From Lachnospiraceae bacterium (lineage in GTDB: Bacteria; Bacillota; Clostridia; Lachnospirales; Lachnospiraceae), in assembly GCA_019423745.1 (NCBI GenBank), contig JAHZAV010000018.1, forward strand, positions 1 through 55,249: a stretch of 55,249 bases of DNA, in the 5' to 3' direction. This document shows positions 15,177-23,494 of this stretch, piece by piece (position 1 is the stretch's first letter; each line of letters opens with the position of its first letter). The notes under the pieces are model-generated. The model did no database searches. It saw only the letters and a program-made list of their open reading frames with translations, and had not been told where the DNA came from. The position numbers and the translations under genes were made by a program.

Positions 15177-16431
15177 TTATCGCAAATTAAAATTTAGTAT
15201 TTTGCTTCAGACAGTGCTGGTAACAGCACTGACTGTATTAGTTGGCGGCTTTCTTCTGAATTATGTGATCGATGGCGTCTATAATGACAGTTTTGCAACG
15301 ACGTTTGTGAAGGTGTTGGTCACATTTAATGTGGAAGAACAGACCGCCATTGATTTATATTGGCGTTTGTTAGGAGATAACAAGGTGTTTTTCATGATAT
15401 TGGGATTTCTTCTCTTATTTGCGCTGTTCTTTTATGTGGCATTGTCAAAAATGACCACATATCTGGATCAGGTAGGAGATGGAATTGAAAATATTATTTC
15501 AGAATCTACAGAGCCGATTCATCTTATTACAGAGCTTAAGCCTATTGAAATTCGTCTGAATGAAATTAAAGCAATTTTAAAACGGCAGGAGTTGGAGGCA
15601 ATTGAAGGAGAGAAGAAAAAAAACGATCTTGTTTTATTTCTTGCCCATGATTTGAAAACACCGCTTACATCAATTGTGGCATATCTTACCATGTTGGAGG
15701 CTCATCCAGACATGCCGGAGGAGGAGCGAGAAAAATATACGCATATTTCTCTGGAAAAAGCAATTCGTTTGGGAGAGTTAATTAATGAATTTTTTGATAT
15801 TACAAAATTTAATCTTCAGGATATAGAGCTGGAGCCGGTTGAGGTAAATTTGTCCATGATGCTGGAACAGATTGCTGATGAACTTTATGCGGTTCTTCAG
15901 GAAAAAAATCTTACTTGTGAAGTAGACACAGAGGATAATCTCGATATATATGGAGATCCGGATAAACTTGCCCGAGTTTTTGATAATATTCTGCGAAATG
16001 CAATTGCCTATTGTTATGCCGGCACAACGATCCAAATCGAGGCACATAAGAAGAAAAATGATATTGAGATTATTTTTTCCAATCAAGGAAAGAGAATTCC
16101 CGGCACAAAGCTCCAGACAATATTTGAAAAATTTTATCGGCTGGATGGTTCCAGATCCAGTGAAACCGGTGGGGCAGGTTTAGGACTTGCCATCGCCAAA
16201 GAGATTGTAGAACTCCACGGAGGCAGAATTATGGCAAAGAGCGATGATGAAAAAACGCAGTTCATTGTACTACTTCCGTCTAGAAACAAACAGGAGGATA
16301 AAGAAGAAATTGAGATTCATTCACATCGCAGACGTACATTTAGGAGTCCGTCCAGAAGCAGGAAAGGCTTACAGCGAAAAGAGGGGCGCCGAAGTATGGG
16401 AGACATTTCGAAAGATAATCATGATATGTGA
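15166..16431 (+). CDS. VanS-like sensor histidine kinase
   Basis: A 421-residue kinase with two membrane segments (about 10-32 and 71-93) around a short outer loop. It has HisKA LAHDLKTPLTSIVAYL (His about 161), the N box NILRNAIAYCYAG, and the G2 box GGAGLGLAIAKEI. It starts at TTG 15166 inside the regulator gene. The natural end of such kinases is near FIVLLPS (about residue 372); here the frame runs on for about 48 Arg/Ser-rich residues that are simply the yhaO gene read out of frame. This gives a 122-base overlap and suggests that the original stop codon was lost by a frameshift. Confidence 0.88.
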   Translation: MKNNYRKLKFSILLQTVLVTALTVLVGGFLLNYVIDGVYNDSFATTFVKVLVTFNVEEQTAIDLYWRLLGDNKVFFMILGFLLLFALFFYVALSKMTTYLDQVGDGIENIISESTEPIHLITELKPIEIRLNEIKAILKRQELEAIEGEKKKNDLVLFLAHDLKTPLTSIVAYLTMLEAHPDMPEEEREKYTHISLEKAIRLGELINEFFDITKFNLQDIELEPVEVNLSMMLEQIADELYAVLQEKNLTCEVDTEDNLDIYGDPDKLARVFDNILRNAIAYCYAGTTIQIEAHKKKNDIEIIFSNQGKRIPGTKLQTIFEKFYRLDGSRSSETGGAGLGLAIAKEIVELHGGRIMAKSDDEKTQFIVLLPSRNKQEDKEEIEIHSHRRRTFRSPSRSRKGLQRKEGRRSMGDISKDNHDM

Positions 16432-17380
16432 GGAGAAGAAAATAGATCTGCTGTTGATTGCCGGTGACCTTTTTCACCGGCAGCCGCTTTTAAGGGAACT
16501 GAAAGAGGTTAATGCCATGTTTGGATCTCTTTCTCATACGGAAGTGGTACTGATCGCAGGCAATCATGATTATATAAAGCCAGGAGCCTATTATGATCAT
16601 TTTGAATGGGAGCCTAATGTGCATATGTTGGCAGAAAAGGAATTGACCCGGGTTCAGATTCCTAAATTAAAGACAGCTGTTTATGGCTGTAGTTATCATG
16701 CCCGAAAGATTACAGAAGAACTCTATGACGGTATAAGACCCGAAGGACAAATGGATTACGAGATTCTTTTGCTTCATGGGGGTGATAAAGAACACCTTCC
16801 TGTAGACAAAAATAAAATAGAGAGACTTGGTTTTGATTATACGGCTCTTGGCCATATTCATAAACCGATGTGTCTGATTCCGGGGAAGGCAGCTTATGCA
16901 GGGGCACTGGAGCCTACAGATATTAATGATACAGGAAAGCATGGATATATTATAGGAGAGATTACAGAAGAAGGATGCAACTTTAAATTTGTTCCTTTTG
17001 CAGGGAGACAATATATTCATCTTATGTTAGACATAAAAGACACTATGACTGGATTCTCGGTGAGAAATGTTATTCAGAAAAAGATCGAAGAATATGGAAG
17101 GGAAAATATTTATAAGTTTCTTTTGAAAGGATATCGTGATCCTGAAATGCGTTTTGATCTAACGCAGATGGATCCTTATGGAAATATTGTAGAAATAAGT
17201 GATGAGACAAAACCATCCTATGATTTTGAGAAATTGTATGAAAAAAATCAAAAAAACCTGCTTGGAAGATATATTGCCAGTTTTTCAAATGCAGAAAAGG
17301 ATAGCATAGAATATGAGGCATTGTGCGCTGGAGTGCTGGCGCTGATGGAGACAAAAGGGGAGAACTATGAAAATTCTTAA
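16310..17380 (+). CDS. yhaO: Mre11/SbcD-like DNA repair exonuclease, YhaO family
   Basis: A calcineurin-like metallophosphoesterase of about 356 residues, paired with the ATPase next to it as in Mre11/Rad50 complexes that process DNA ends. Metal ligands are seen in RFIHIADVHLG, LLIAGDLFHR, LIAGNHD, ILLLHGG and ALGHIHKP. The C-terminal ~130 residues would contact the ATPase. Start: TTG at 16310 just before RFIHIAD, with AGGAGG twelve bases upstream; the frame is open farther upstream but that stretch belongs to the kinase gene. It overlaps the VanS-like gene at its 5' end and yhaN by 14 bases. Confidence 0.88.
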   Translation: MRFIHIADVHLGVRPEAGKAYSEKRGAEVWETFRKIIMICEEKKIDLLLIAGDLFHRQPLLRELKEVNAMFGSLSHTEVVLIAGNHDYIKPGAYYDHFEWEPNVHMLAEKELTRVQIPKLKTAVYGCSYHARKITEELYDGIRPEGQMDYEILLLHGGDKEHLPVDKNKIERLGFDYTALGHIHKPMCLIPGKAAYAGALEPTDINDTGKHGYIIGEITEEGCNFKFVPFAGRQYIHLMLDIKDTMTGFSVRNVIQKKIEEYGRENIYKFLLKGYRDPEMRFDLTQMDPYGNIVEISDETKPSYDFEKLYEKNQKNLLGRYIASFSNAEKDSIEYEALCAGVLALMETKGENYENS

Positions 17381-18911
17381 ATTAGAGCTACAAAATTTTG
17401 GGAAATTTCAAAATAAGACCTTTGAGCTTGGTGATGGAATACAGCTTTTTTACGGCGAAAATGAATCGGGAAAGACAACCATCCATACTTTTATTAAGAG
17501 TATGCTTTTTGGAATGGAGAGGGGGCGGGGAAGAGCCGCTGCAAATGACACATTTTCGCGATATGAACCCTGGGAAAATCCGGGCTATTATGCTGGAGCT
17601 ATGGAATTTGAATGCGGTAAGAAAAGGTTCCGACTAGAAAGAAGTTTTGATAAGTATTCTAAACGTGCCTCTTTAGTTTGTCTTGATGACGGAGAAGAAT
17701 TTTCATTGGAAAAAGGAGATCTTATGATGCTGCTTCCAAAGCTTGATGCGGAAGGGTATTCTGATACATTGTATATCGGGCAGGCAGGAGCGCGTACAGG
17801 GAAAAATTTAGCGGCTCGGTTGAAAGACTATGCTACCAATTATTATGTGACCGGTGATAGTGAGATTAATTTAACAGCGGCAAGGAATGCTTTGGAGGAA
17901 CAGAGGAAGCAGCTGGACCGTCAGATGAAGGATGCATTGGAAAAGAAACAAAGGCAGAGAGAAAAACTGGAGCAAGAGTCTTCCTATATATGGCGTGATG
18001 TACATCGCCTGGAAGAGGAACTTGAACGAATAGACGAAGCATTGAAGTTAAAAAAGGCAGCAGAGAGAGAAAGTCGAAACCGGCATATTTTAGACGATAT
18101 ACGGCCAGATAAGTGGAGGATTCATCCACTGGAAATTGTACTGTTTTTACTTGTAGTTGTTGGTGCCTTTGCATTGATTGCACGACCGTGGAATTATCTG
18201 ATGGCAATTATTATTGCGTTGATTGCTGGAATCTATACCTGGAACCGATTAAAGGAAGGGAAGCGGCAGCAGAAAACCCCGCCGGAGCTTATGTTGGAGG
18301 AGATCACACCTGAAGAGCAGCTTTCTTCCCGTGAAAAACTTCTTTGGGAGCGGACACTATTTTTTAATGAGAAAGAAGAAAAGAGGATCCAATATGAAAA
18401 TCTTCAGGAACAGATAGCAGAGCTGGAAGAGTTTGATCAATCATACAAAAGGCTGGAGCAGAAAAAGGCAGCTGTTGCGTTGGCTTCCAGACGTCTTCTG
18501 GAGGTTTCGGCAGATATGCAGGGACAACTTCGGCGCGATTTGAATCAAACGGTATCTCATGTGATAAGTTGTATTACAGACGGAAAATATACAAAACTTA
18601 TGACAGAAGAAAATCTGGATCTAAGCTTTCTGTGTGAAGGAAGGAAAATTCCAGCAGAGCATGTCAGTGCGGGAACTTTAGAACAGGTTTATTTTGCACT
18701 TAGAATGTCAGCTGCAAAACTGTTGTATGAGGAGGAATATCCGGTGATTCTGGATGATACTTTTGCCTTTTACGATGAAAAGAGACTGCAGAACACATTG
18801 AACTGGCTGGCAGGTGAGAAGCGGCAGATACTCATTTTCACCTGCCAGAAACGGGAAAATGAGATTCTGACAAAAGCAGGCGCTAAGTATTCTGTTCATG
18901 TATTAACTTAA
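17367..18911 (+). CDS. yhaN: Rad50/SbcC-like ATPase, short YhaN-type, with membrane segments
   Basis: A 514-residue ABC-type SMC-like ATPase. The Walker A motif FYGENESGKTTIHTF is near residues 29-43, followed by a Q-loop region. Coiled coils run from about 170 to 235 and 310 to 375. The signature VSAGTLEQVYFALRMS and Walker B YPVILDDTFAFYDEKR are near the end. Between the coiled coils lie two hydrophobic segments (ILVFLLVVVGAFALIA-like, about 254-270, and 274-290) that would anchor it in the membrane. Bacillus YhaN is nearly twice as long, so the coiled coil is short here. GGGGAG precedes ATG 17367. The 3' end overlaps the convergent LysR gene by 29 bases. Confidence 0.85.
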   Translation: MKILKLELQNFGKFQNKTFELGDGIQLFYGENESGKTTIHTFIKSMLFGMERGRGRAAANDTFSRYEPWENPGYYAGAMEFECGKKRFRLERSFDKYSKRASLVCLDDGEEFSLEKGDLMMLLPKLDAEGYSDTLYIGQAGARTGKNLAARLKDYATNYYVTGDSEINLTAARNALEEQRKQLDRQMKDALEKKQRQREKLEQESSYIWRDVHRLEEELERIDEALKLKKAAERESRNRHILDDIRPDKWRIHPLEIVLFLLVVVGAFALIARPWNYLMAIIIALIAGIYTWNRLKEGKRQQKTPPELMLEEITPEEQLSSREKLLWERTLFFNEKEEKRIQYENLQEQIAELEEFDQSYKRLEQKKAAVALASRRLLEVSADMQGQLRRDLNQTVSHVISCITDGKYTKLMTEENLDLSFLCEGRKIPAEHVSAGTLEQVYFALRMSAAKLLYEEEYPVILDDTFAFYDEKRLQNTLNWLAGEKRQILIFTCQKRENEILTKAGAKYSVHVLT

Positions 18912-19827
18912 TGAATTCTTCCATAACTCGAGTCTTAAATTTGTGGGTTTTATAATAAAAGTATACTTGGCGTCTGGCATCATCGCCGCCGAGTTTATAG
19001 TATACCAATGTTTCAAAAGACGGGAGCTGCCTTACCAGGATATCGCTTATGAAAGTTGTGGCTAACTGTGTAGATGCAGCCATGTATGCGGTGGACTGCT
19101 GACTGAGCTCCAGGATAATATTAGGCGCAAACCCTGCTTCTCTGCAGAGACGCTCGCCGCGGATGCGTGTGTCATTTCCGGGAGAGAGCATAATAAAGGG
19201 GAGGTCACAAAAAGCTTCCAGAGGAACAAGAGGGTGCTCCGGCTGAAGGTAGGTTTGATTCTTTACGTCAGCATAAGAGAGCTGGTAACTGGAAAGTTTT
19301 TCGTTTACATCAGCATTTTTTGGGACTGCAAGAAGAATATTTTCACTGCAGTAGAGTTCCCGGTCATATAAAAGATGGTCGTAATGATAGTTATCAATGA
19401 CAAAGTCCAAAGAGTTTTTACCAAGGAGATCTTCCAGCTGTACAGTATTTCCTTCAGTTATCTCTATATTTACATGCGGAAACCGCTGCTTGAATTTCGT
19501 TACAAGCGGCGGTAAAATGTATGCAGAAAAAAGATTGCTTCCGCCCAGGGCCAAGTGCCCTGTCTCTAAATGATTCAAATTATTCATATAATTTTCCACA
19601 CGTTGTTCAATTTTAAAAATTTCTTCAGCAGCTTCGATATAGACTTTTCCTGCTTCTGTCAGCTGTAGCGGTGAGGTGCTGCGATCAAATAAAGGGACAC
19701 CGATATTCTCTTCTATTTTTCGGATACGCGCGCTAAGGGAAGGTTGACTGATATAAAGATTTTGAGCTGCTTTTGTAAAGCTTCTTTCACGGTATACTTC
19801 GTATACATATTTTTTCCAGGTAAACAT
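18883..19827 (-). CDS. LysR-family transcriptional regulator
   Basis: A 314-residue regulator with the winged helix at about 1-60 (RSFTKAAQNLYISQPSLSAR then IEENIGVPLFDR) and a periplasmic-binding-like effector domain from about 85 onward. ATG 19827 follows GGGAGGAAAA. It diverges from an aminotransferase gene, the usual arrangement for a LysR protein and its target. The intergenic region holds an inverted repeat of LysR-box type. The effector is unknown; an amino or keto acid would fit. Confidence 0.93.
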   Translation of the reverse strand: MFTWKKYVYEVYRERSFTKAAQNLYISQPSLSARIRKIEENIGVPLFDRSTSPLQLTEAGKVYIEAAEEIFKIEQRVENYMNNLNHLETGHLALGGSNLFSAYILPPLVTKFKQRFPHVNIEITEGNTVQLEDLLGKNSLDFVIDNYHYDHLLYDRELYCSENILLAVPKNADVNEKLSSYQLSYADVKNQTYLQPEHPLVPLEAFCDLPFIMLSPGNDTRIRGERLCREAGFAPNIILELSQQSTAYMAASTQLATTFISDILVRQLPSFETLVYYKLGGDDARRQVYFYYKTHKFKTRVMEEFIKLIHEQNT

Positions 19828-19847
19828 TTTTCCTCCCAGTCCGGATT

Positions 19848-19866
19848 TATCATAGTTAAAATGATA
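19848..19866. promoter_or_regulatory. Candidate LysR-type operator
   Basis: Inverted repeat TATCAT, seven bases, ATGATA. Its centre is about 69 bases before the predicted start of transcription of the aminotransferase gene, where LysR recognition sites usually lie, and 30 bases before the regulator's own start codon. Confidence 0.5.
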
Positions 19867-19890
19867 TAAGTTATATATTATTATAGATAT

Positions 19891-19919
19891 TTGAATATAT
19901 TATAGCGGGTTTATATAAT
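19891..19919 (+). promoter_or_regulatory. Promoter of the aminotransferase gene
   Basis: TTGAAT (19891-19896), 17 bases, then TATAAT (19914-19919), 60 bases before the start codon. Confidence 0.75.
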
Positions 19920-19978
19920 AAAGGCAAATAAAAAGTTTGTTCGGACAATAAACAGAATCTGAAATAGGAGGAAGTATT

Positions 19979-21247
19979 ATGAAAGACTATAAGATGGCAG
20001 ATAGAATGAAAAATGTACATTCGGATATCAGGGGACCTTTGTTTGTAGAGGCAATGAAAATGCAGGAGAAAGGTATACCAATTTTAAAATTAAATACGGG
20101 AAATCCGGCTGCATTTGGATTTGGCCTCCCTGAAAGTATTAAAAATGCTCTGAAAGAACATTTGGAAGAGGGTGTGGGATATTGTGACTTTCAGGGAATG
20201 AGAAAATCTAGGGAAGCCATTTGTGAGTATGAAAAGCAAAAAGGAATCAAAGGAATTACACCAGAGGATGTTTTTATTGGAAATGGAGTTAGTGAAGTTG
20301 TATCTTTTGCATTGTCTCCTCTTCTTAACGATCAGGATGAAGTGCTTGTTCCAGCGCCAAGCTATTCTTTGTGGGGGAATTCCGTATATCTGGCAGGAGG
20401 AAAACCGGTGTTCTATCTGTGTGACGAACAGTCTCAGTGGTATCCGGATATGAAAGATATTCGTTCAAAGATTACGCCAAAAACGAAAGCTATGGTTGTA
20501 ATTAATCCCAACAATCCAACCGGGGCTCTTTATCCAAAAGAGGTTTTATTGCAGCTGATTCAGATTGCGAGGGAATTTCAGCTTCTTCTCTTTGTTGATG
20601 AGATCTATGACAGATTAGTAATGGACGGACTTACCCATATTTCTCTGGCTTCTTTAGCAGAGGATATCCCCATTGTTACTATGAATGGATTATCGAAATC
20701 GCATTGTCTTTGTGGTTATCGCTGCGGATGGATGGTAATAAGCGGACCAAGGCATATGACAGAAGAATATCGTAAAGGAATTGTTCAGCTTACATCCATG
20801 AGGCTGTGTTCAAATACACTGGGACAGATGGTAATTCCGGCAGCTCTTGCAGATATGGAAACGCCGGCATCTATGGTGAGGCCGGGCGGGAGACTTTATG
20901 AGCAGCGTGAAGCGGCTGTGAAGGAACTGGAAAAGATAGACGGACTTTCTTTTGTTAAAAATCGAGGAGCTTTTTATGTGTTCCCGAAATTGGATATACA
21001 AAAGTTTCAGATTACAGATGACAAAAAGTTTGCTCGCGATCTTCTGTATGCGACAAATATACTTTTGGTTCCGGGCAGTGGATTTGATTGGAATGCCCCT
21101 GATCATTTCAGGATTGTGATGTTGCCGGAAAAAGAGGTTCTTTCTGAGGCAATTAAAAGAATTGGTAATTTCCTGGATGGTTATAATCAAAAAAGAGTGA
21201 GTATACATAGTGTGTATACTCACCCAAAGAAACTTCAGAAAAAATAA
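19979..21247 (+). CDS. PLP-dependent aminotransferase, fold type I, alanine/aspartate type
   Basis: A 422-residue class I/II aminotransferase. It has the substrate-binding region LKLNTGNPAAFGF, VFIGNGVSEVV, the cofactor-stacking region VVINPNNPTGALYP, LLFVDEIYDRLV, and the Schiff-base Lys in MNGLSKSHCLCGYRCGWM. The closest type I know is the AlaA/AlaT group that makes alanine from pyruvate, but specificity cannot be read off. AGGAGG is six bases before ATG 19979. The last ~20 residues (from KRVSIHSVYTH) are encoded by a hairpin that serves as terminator for the opposite strand and look like an extension beyond the family's usual end. It is probably controlled by the divergent LysR protein. 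Confidence 0.9.
   Translation: MKDYKMADRMKNVHSDIRGPLFVEAMKMQEKGIPILKLNTGNPAAFGFGLPESIKNALKEHLEEGVGYCDFQGMRKSREAICEYEKQKGIKGITPEDVFIGNGVSEVVSFALSPLLNDQDEVLVPAPSYSLWGNSVYLAGGKPVFYLCDEQSQWYPDMKDIRSKITPKTKAMVVINPNNPTGALYPKEVLLQLIQIAREFQLLLFVDEIYDRLVMDGLTHISLASLAEDIPIVTMNGLSKSHCLCGYRCGWMVISGPRHMTEEYRKGIVQLTSMRLCSNTLGQMVIPAALADMETPASMVRPGGRLYEQREAAVKELEKIDGLSFVKNRGAFYVFPKLDIQKFQITDDKKFARDLLYATNILLVPGSGFDWNAPDHFRIVMLPEKEVLSEAIKRIGNFLDGYNQKRVSIHSVYTHPKKLQKK
21188..21223 (-). terminator. Terminator of the prs operon, inside the aminotransferase gene
   Basis: An 11-bp perfect stem (21223-21213 with 21207-21197, reverse strand) and five-base loop followed by TCTTTTTTG. It lies 45-80 bases beyond the prs stop and within the last codons of the convergent gene. 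Confidence 0.75.
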
Positions 21248-21267
21248 AGATTTTTATAGTCTTATAT

Positions 21268-22452
21268 TTAGATTTCTTCACCGCGGCGGTATTTATCTAC
21301 AACATGATGAATACGGTCAACAGGATTCAGAATGCTGCTGATAGAACCGTCGTGGTTCAGTGTATCAATCATAAGTGCAATATATTTACTCATATCGCAA
21401 TTGATATAGTATGGACGTGACAGAAGCTCAGGTGTCTGATAGATTAGATTAGTTGTAAGGATTCCGTTTATGATACCTTCTTCATATGCAAGATCAAATT
21501 TCTCCATACCATTAGTAAATAAACCAAAAGTAGCAGCGGCAAAAATTCTTTTTGCTTTTCGCTGTTTCAATTGGCGGGCAACATCCAGTATGCTGTCACC
21601 GGAAGAGATCATGTCATCCAGAATAATTACATCTTTATTTTCTACAGAGGAGCCAAGAAATTCATGTGCTACGATGGGATTGCGGCCATTTACAATGCGT
21701 GTATAATCCCGGCGTTTGTAGAACATACCCATATCAAGATTAAGTACGTTGGCAAGATATACAGCCCGCTCCGTTGCTCCTTCGTCAGGACTGATTGCCA
21801 TCATATGCTGACTATCAATTTGAAGATCCTTTACATGACGAAGCAGTCCTTTTACAAATTGATAAGTAGGACGTACTGTTTCAAATCCGCTTAACGGAAT
21901 GGCATTCTGTACACGAGGATCGTGAGCATCAAAAGTAATGATGTTATCTACTCCCATGCGTACCAGTTCCTGAAGTGCAAGCGCGCAGTCCAAAGATTCA
22001 CGGCCACTTCTTTTATGCTGACGGCTTTCATAGAGGAAAGGCATAATAACATTAAGCCGACGGCCCTTTCCGCCGATGGCAGCAATGATTCTTTTAAGAT
22101 TTTGAAAATGGTCATCTGGTGACATATGGTTGGTATGTCCAGATAATGAATACGTCAAGCTGTAGTTGCAGACATCTACCATCAAATAGATGTCTTTTCC
22201 GCGTACGGATTCACCGATAATACCTTTGGCTTCACCGGAACCAAAGCGGGGAACTTTTGCGTTAATCAAATAATTATCTTTTTCATATCCGCTAAATGCT
22301 ACATCATTTTTGTGAATATGTCCGTCTTCTTTTCTCCATTTTACCAGATAATCATTTACCCGGCTTCCCATCTCTTCACATCCATCAAGAGCAATAATAC
22401 CAAGTGCTCCTACAGGAATATTTTCCAAGTTTCGTTCAGTGCGGCGCAGCAT
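21268..22452 (-). CDS. prs: Ribose-phosphate pyrophosphokinase, divergent long form
   Basis: A 394-residue protein of the PRPP synthetase family, which makes PRPP from ribose 5-phosphate and ATP for nucleotide, His and Trp synthesis. It has LNVIMPFLYESRQHKRSGRE, IITFDAHDPRVQNA, the loop region YKRRDYTRIVNG, and the PRPP-binding motif DVIILDDMISSGDSI. Standard bacterial Prs is about 315 residues with somewhat different motifs; this one has an N-terminal extension and may be the Lachnospiraceae-specific form. AGGAGGT precedes ATG 22452. It is the last gene of the reverse-strand group dnaD-dnaI-prs. Confidence 0.88.
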   Translation of the reverse strand: MLRRTERNLENIPVGALGIIALDGCEEMGSRVNDYLVKWRKEDGHIHKNDVAFSGYEKDNYLINAKVPRFGSGEAKGIIGESVRGKDIYLMVDVCNYSLTYSLSGHTNHMSPDDHFQNLKRIIAAIGGKGRRLNVIMPFLYESRQHKRSGRESLDCALALQELVRMGVDNIITFDAHDPRVQNAIPLSGFETVRPTYQFVKGLLRHVKDLQIDSQHMMAISPDEGATERAVYLANVLNLDMGMFYKRRDYTRIVNGRNPIVAHEFLGSSVENKDVIILDDMISSGDSILDVARQLKQRKAKRIFAAATFGLFTNGMEKFDLAYEEGIINGILTTNLIYQTPELLSRPYYINCDMSKYIALMIDTLNHDGSISSILNPVDRIHHVVDKYRRGEEI

Positions 22453-22473
22453 ATGTTATAGTACCTCCTAAAA

Positions 22474-23463
22474 TTATATTCTGTTCATTAATTTTTTCTG
22501 TATTCGAATATCATCACCGGTCAGTCTTAAAACGGTATAGGAACTGGTAATTCTTGAAAAAATTCGTTCTGAATAAATATTTTTCAGGTCTTCCAGAGCA
22601 AGATTTGTGGAGATCAGTGTAGATTTTTGCCTTAGAATTCTTTCATTAAGGCAGACAAACAACTGTGATACCGTAAATCGATTGCTCATTTCTGTTCCTA
22701 AATCGTCAATAATCAGCAGATCGCAATTATAAATATGCTCATAATCCAAAGCTGCTTCTTCTTCCCGACGAAATGTGTTCTTAGCAAAGATATCAAAAAG
22801 TCGGGCTGCTGTAAAGTAGATTACGGAAAAAGATTGATCAAGAAGTTCTTTTGCAATGCAGTGAGACAGAAATGATTTTCCCACTCCTGTATCTCCGTAA
22901 AGAAGCAGATTCCGAAATTCATATGAAAAAGTATCCACAAATTCATGGCAGGAGCGAAGGGCAATCTGCATAGCTTCTAGTGAAGAACGTCCGGTAAGCG
23001 GATCAATGTGACTGCCTGAATAGTATTCCAAAGAGCAAGTGCCAAAATTCTCTTTTTTCAGGATATCCTGCAGATTTGACTGTGTATAGAGCAGGTCAAT
23101 AACAGCTTTTTGGAAACAATGACATTTTTTACTGCCAATATAACCGGTATCACGGCAGTCTGGACATGTATAATGAAGGTCAAGATAATCGGCCGGATAC
23201 CCTTTGTCTTTTAAAAGTCGGGTTTTTTTCTGTGAAAGTTCATGCAGCTTTTCTTTCAGGTCTTCTAGAGCAAGACTGTCTCCTTCCAGCAATTTTCGCC
23301 CCTGTTGTACGCTTAAGCTGGATATAGAATCATCCAGAATTTTTATCTCAGGTATTTGTTTTATAATATCTTCATATCTCTTGCGGCGGCGGTATTCATT
23401 ATTTAGCCGGCGCTGTTCATAAATATGCATGAACTGATCGTGTTGAGAATTGGATAATGCCAC
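22474..23463 (-). CDS. Replicative helicase loader, DnaC/DnaI type
   Basis: A 329-residue AAA+ ATPase that loads the replicative helicase. The N-terminal helical part is followed by a Cys cluster (YTCPDCRDTG and KKCHCF, near 120-140) that probably binds zinc, as in DnaI. Walker A is LLYGDTGVGKSFLSH and Walker B is CDLLIIDDLGTE, with a sensor STNLALEDLKN and an arginine-finger region YSERIFSRI. It follows dnaD by 31 bases, making a matched loader pair. DnaC and DnaI are used for the same family, so no symbol is fixed. Confidence 0.9.
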   Translation of the reverse strand: MALSNSQHDQFMHIYEQRRLNNEYRRRKRYEDIIKQIPEIKILDDSISSLSVQQGRKLLEGDSLALEDLKEKLHELSQKKTRLLKDKGYPADYLDLHYTCPDCRDTGYIGSKKCHCFQKAVIDLLYTQSNLQDILKKENFGTCSLEYYSGSHIDPLTGRSSLEAMQIALRSCHEFVDTFSYEFRNLLLYGDTGVGKSFLSHCIAKELLDQSFSVIYFTAARLFDIFAKNTFRREEEAALDYEHIYNCDLLIIDDLGTEMSNRFTVSQLFVCLNERILRQKSTLISTNLALEDLKNIYSERIFSRITSSYTVLRLTGDDIRIQKKLMNRI

Positions 23464-23494
23464 AGTATTCTCCCTTCTATGAAAATAGTATATC

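Noticed and set aside
14481..16431. Vancomycin resistance locus
   Set aside because: Only the regulator and kinase types are present. None of the genes for D-Ala-D-Lac or D-Ala-D-Ser metabolism are in the window.
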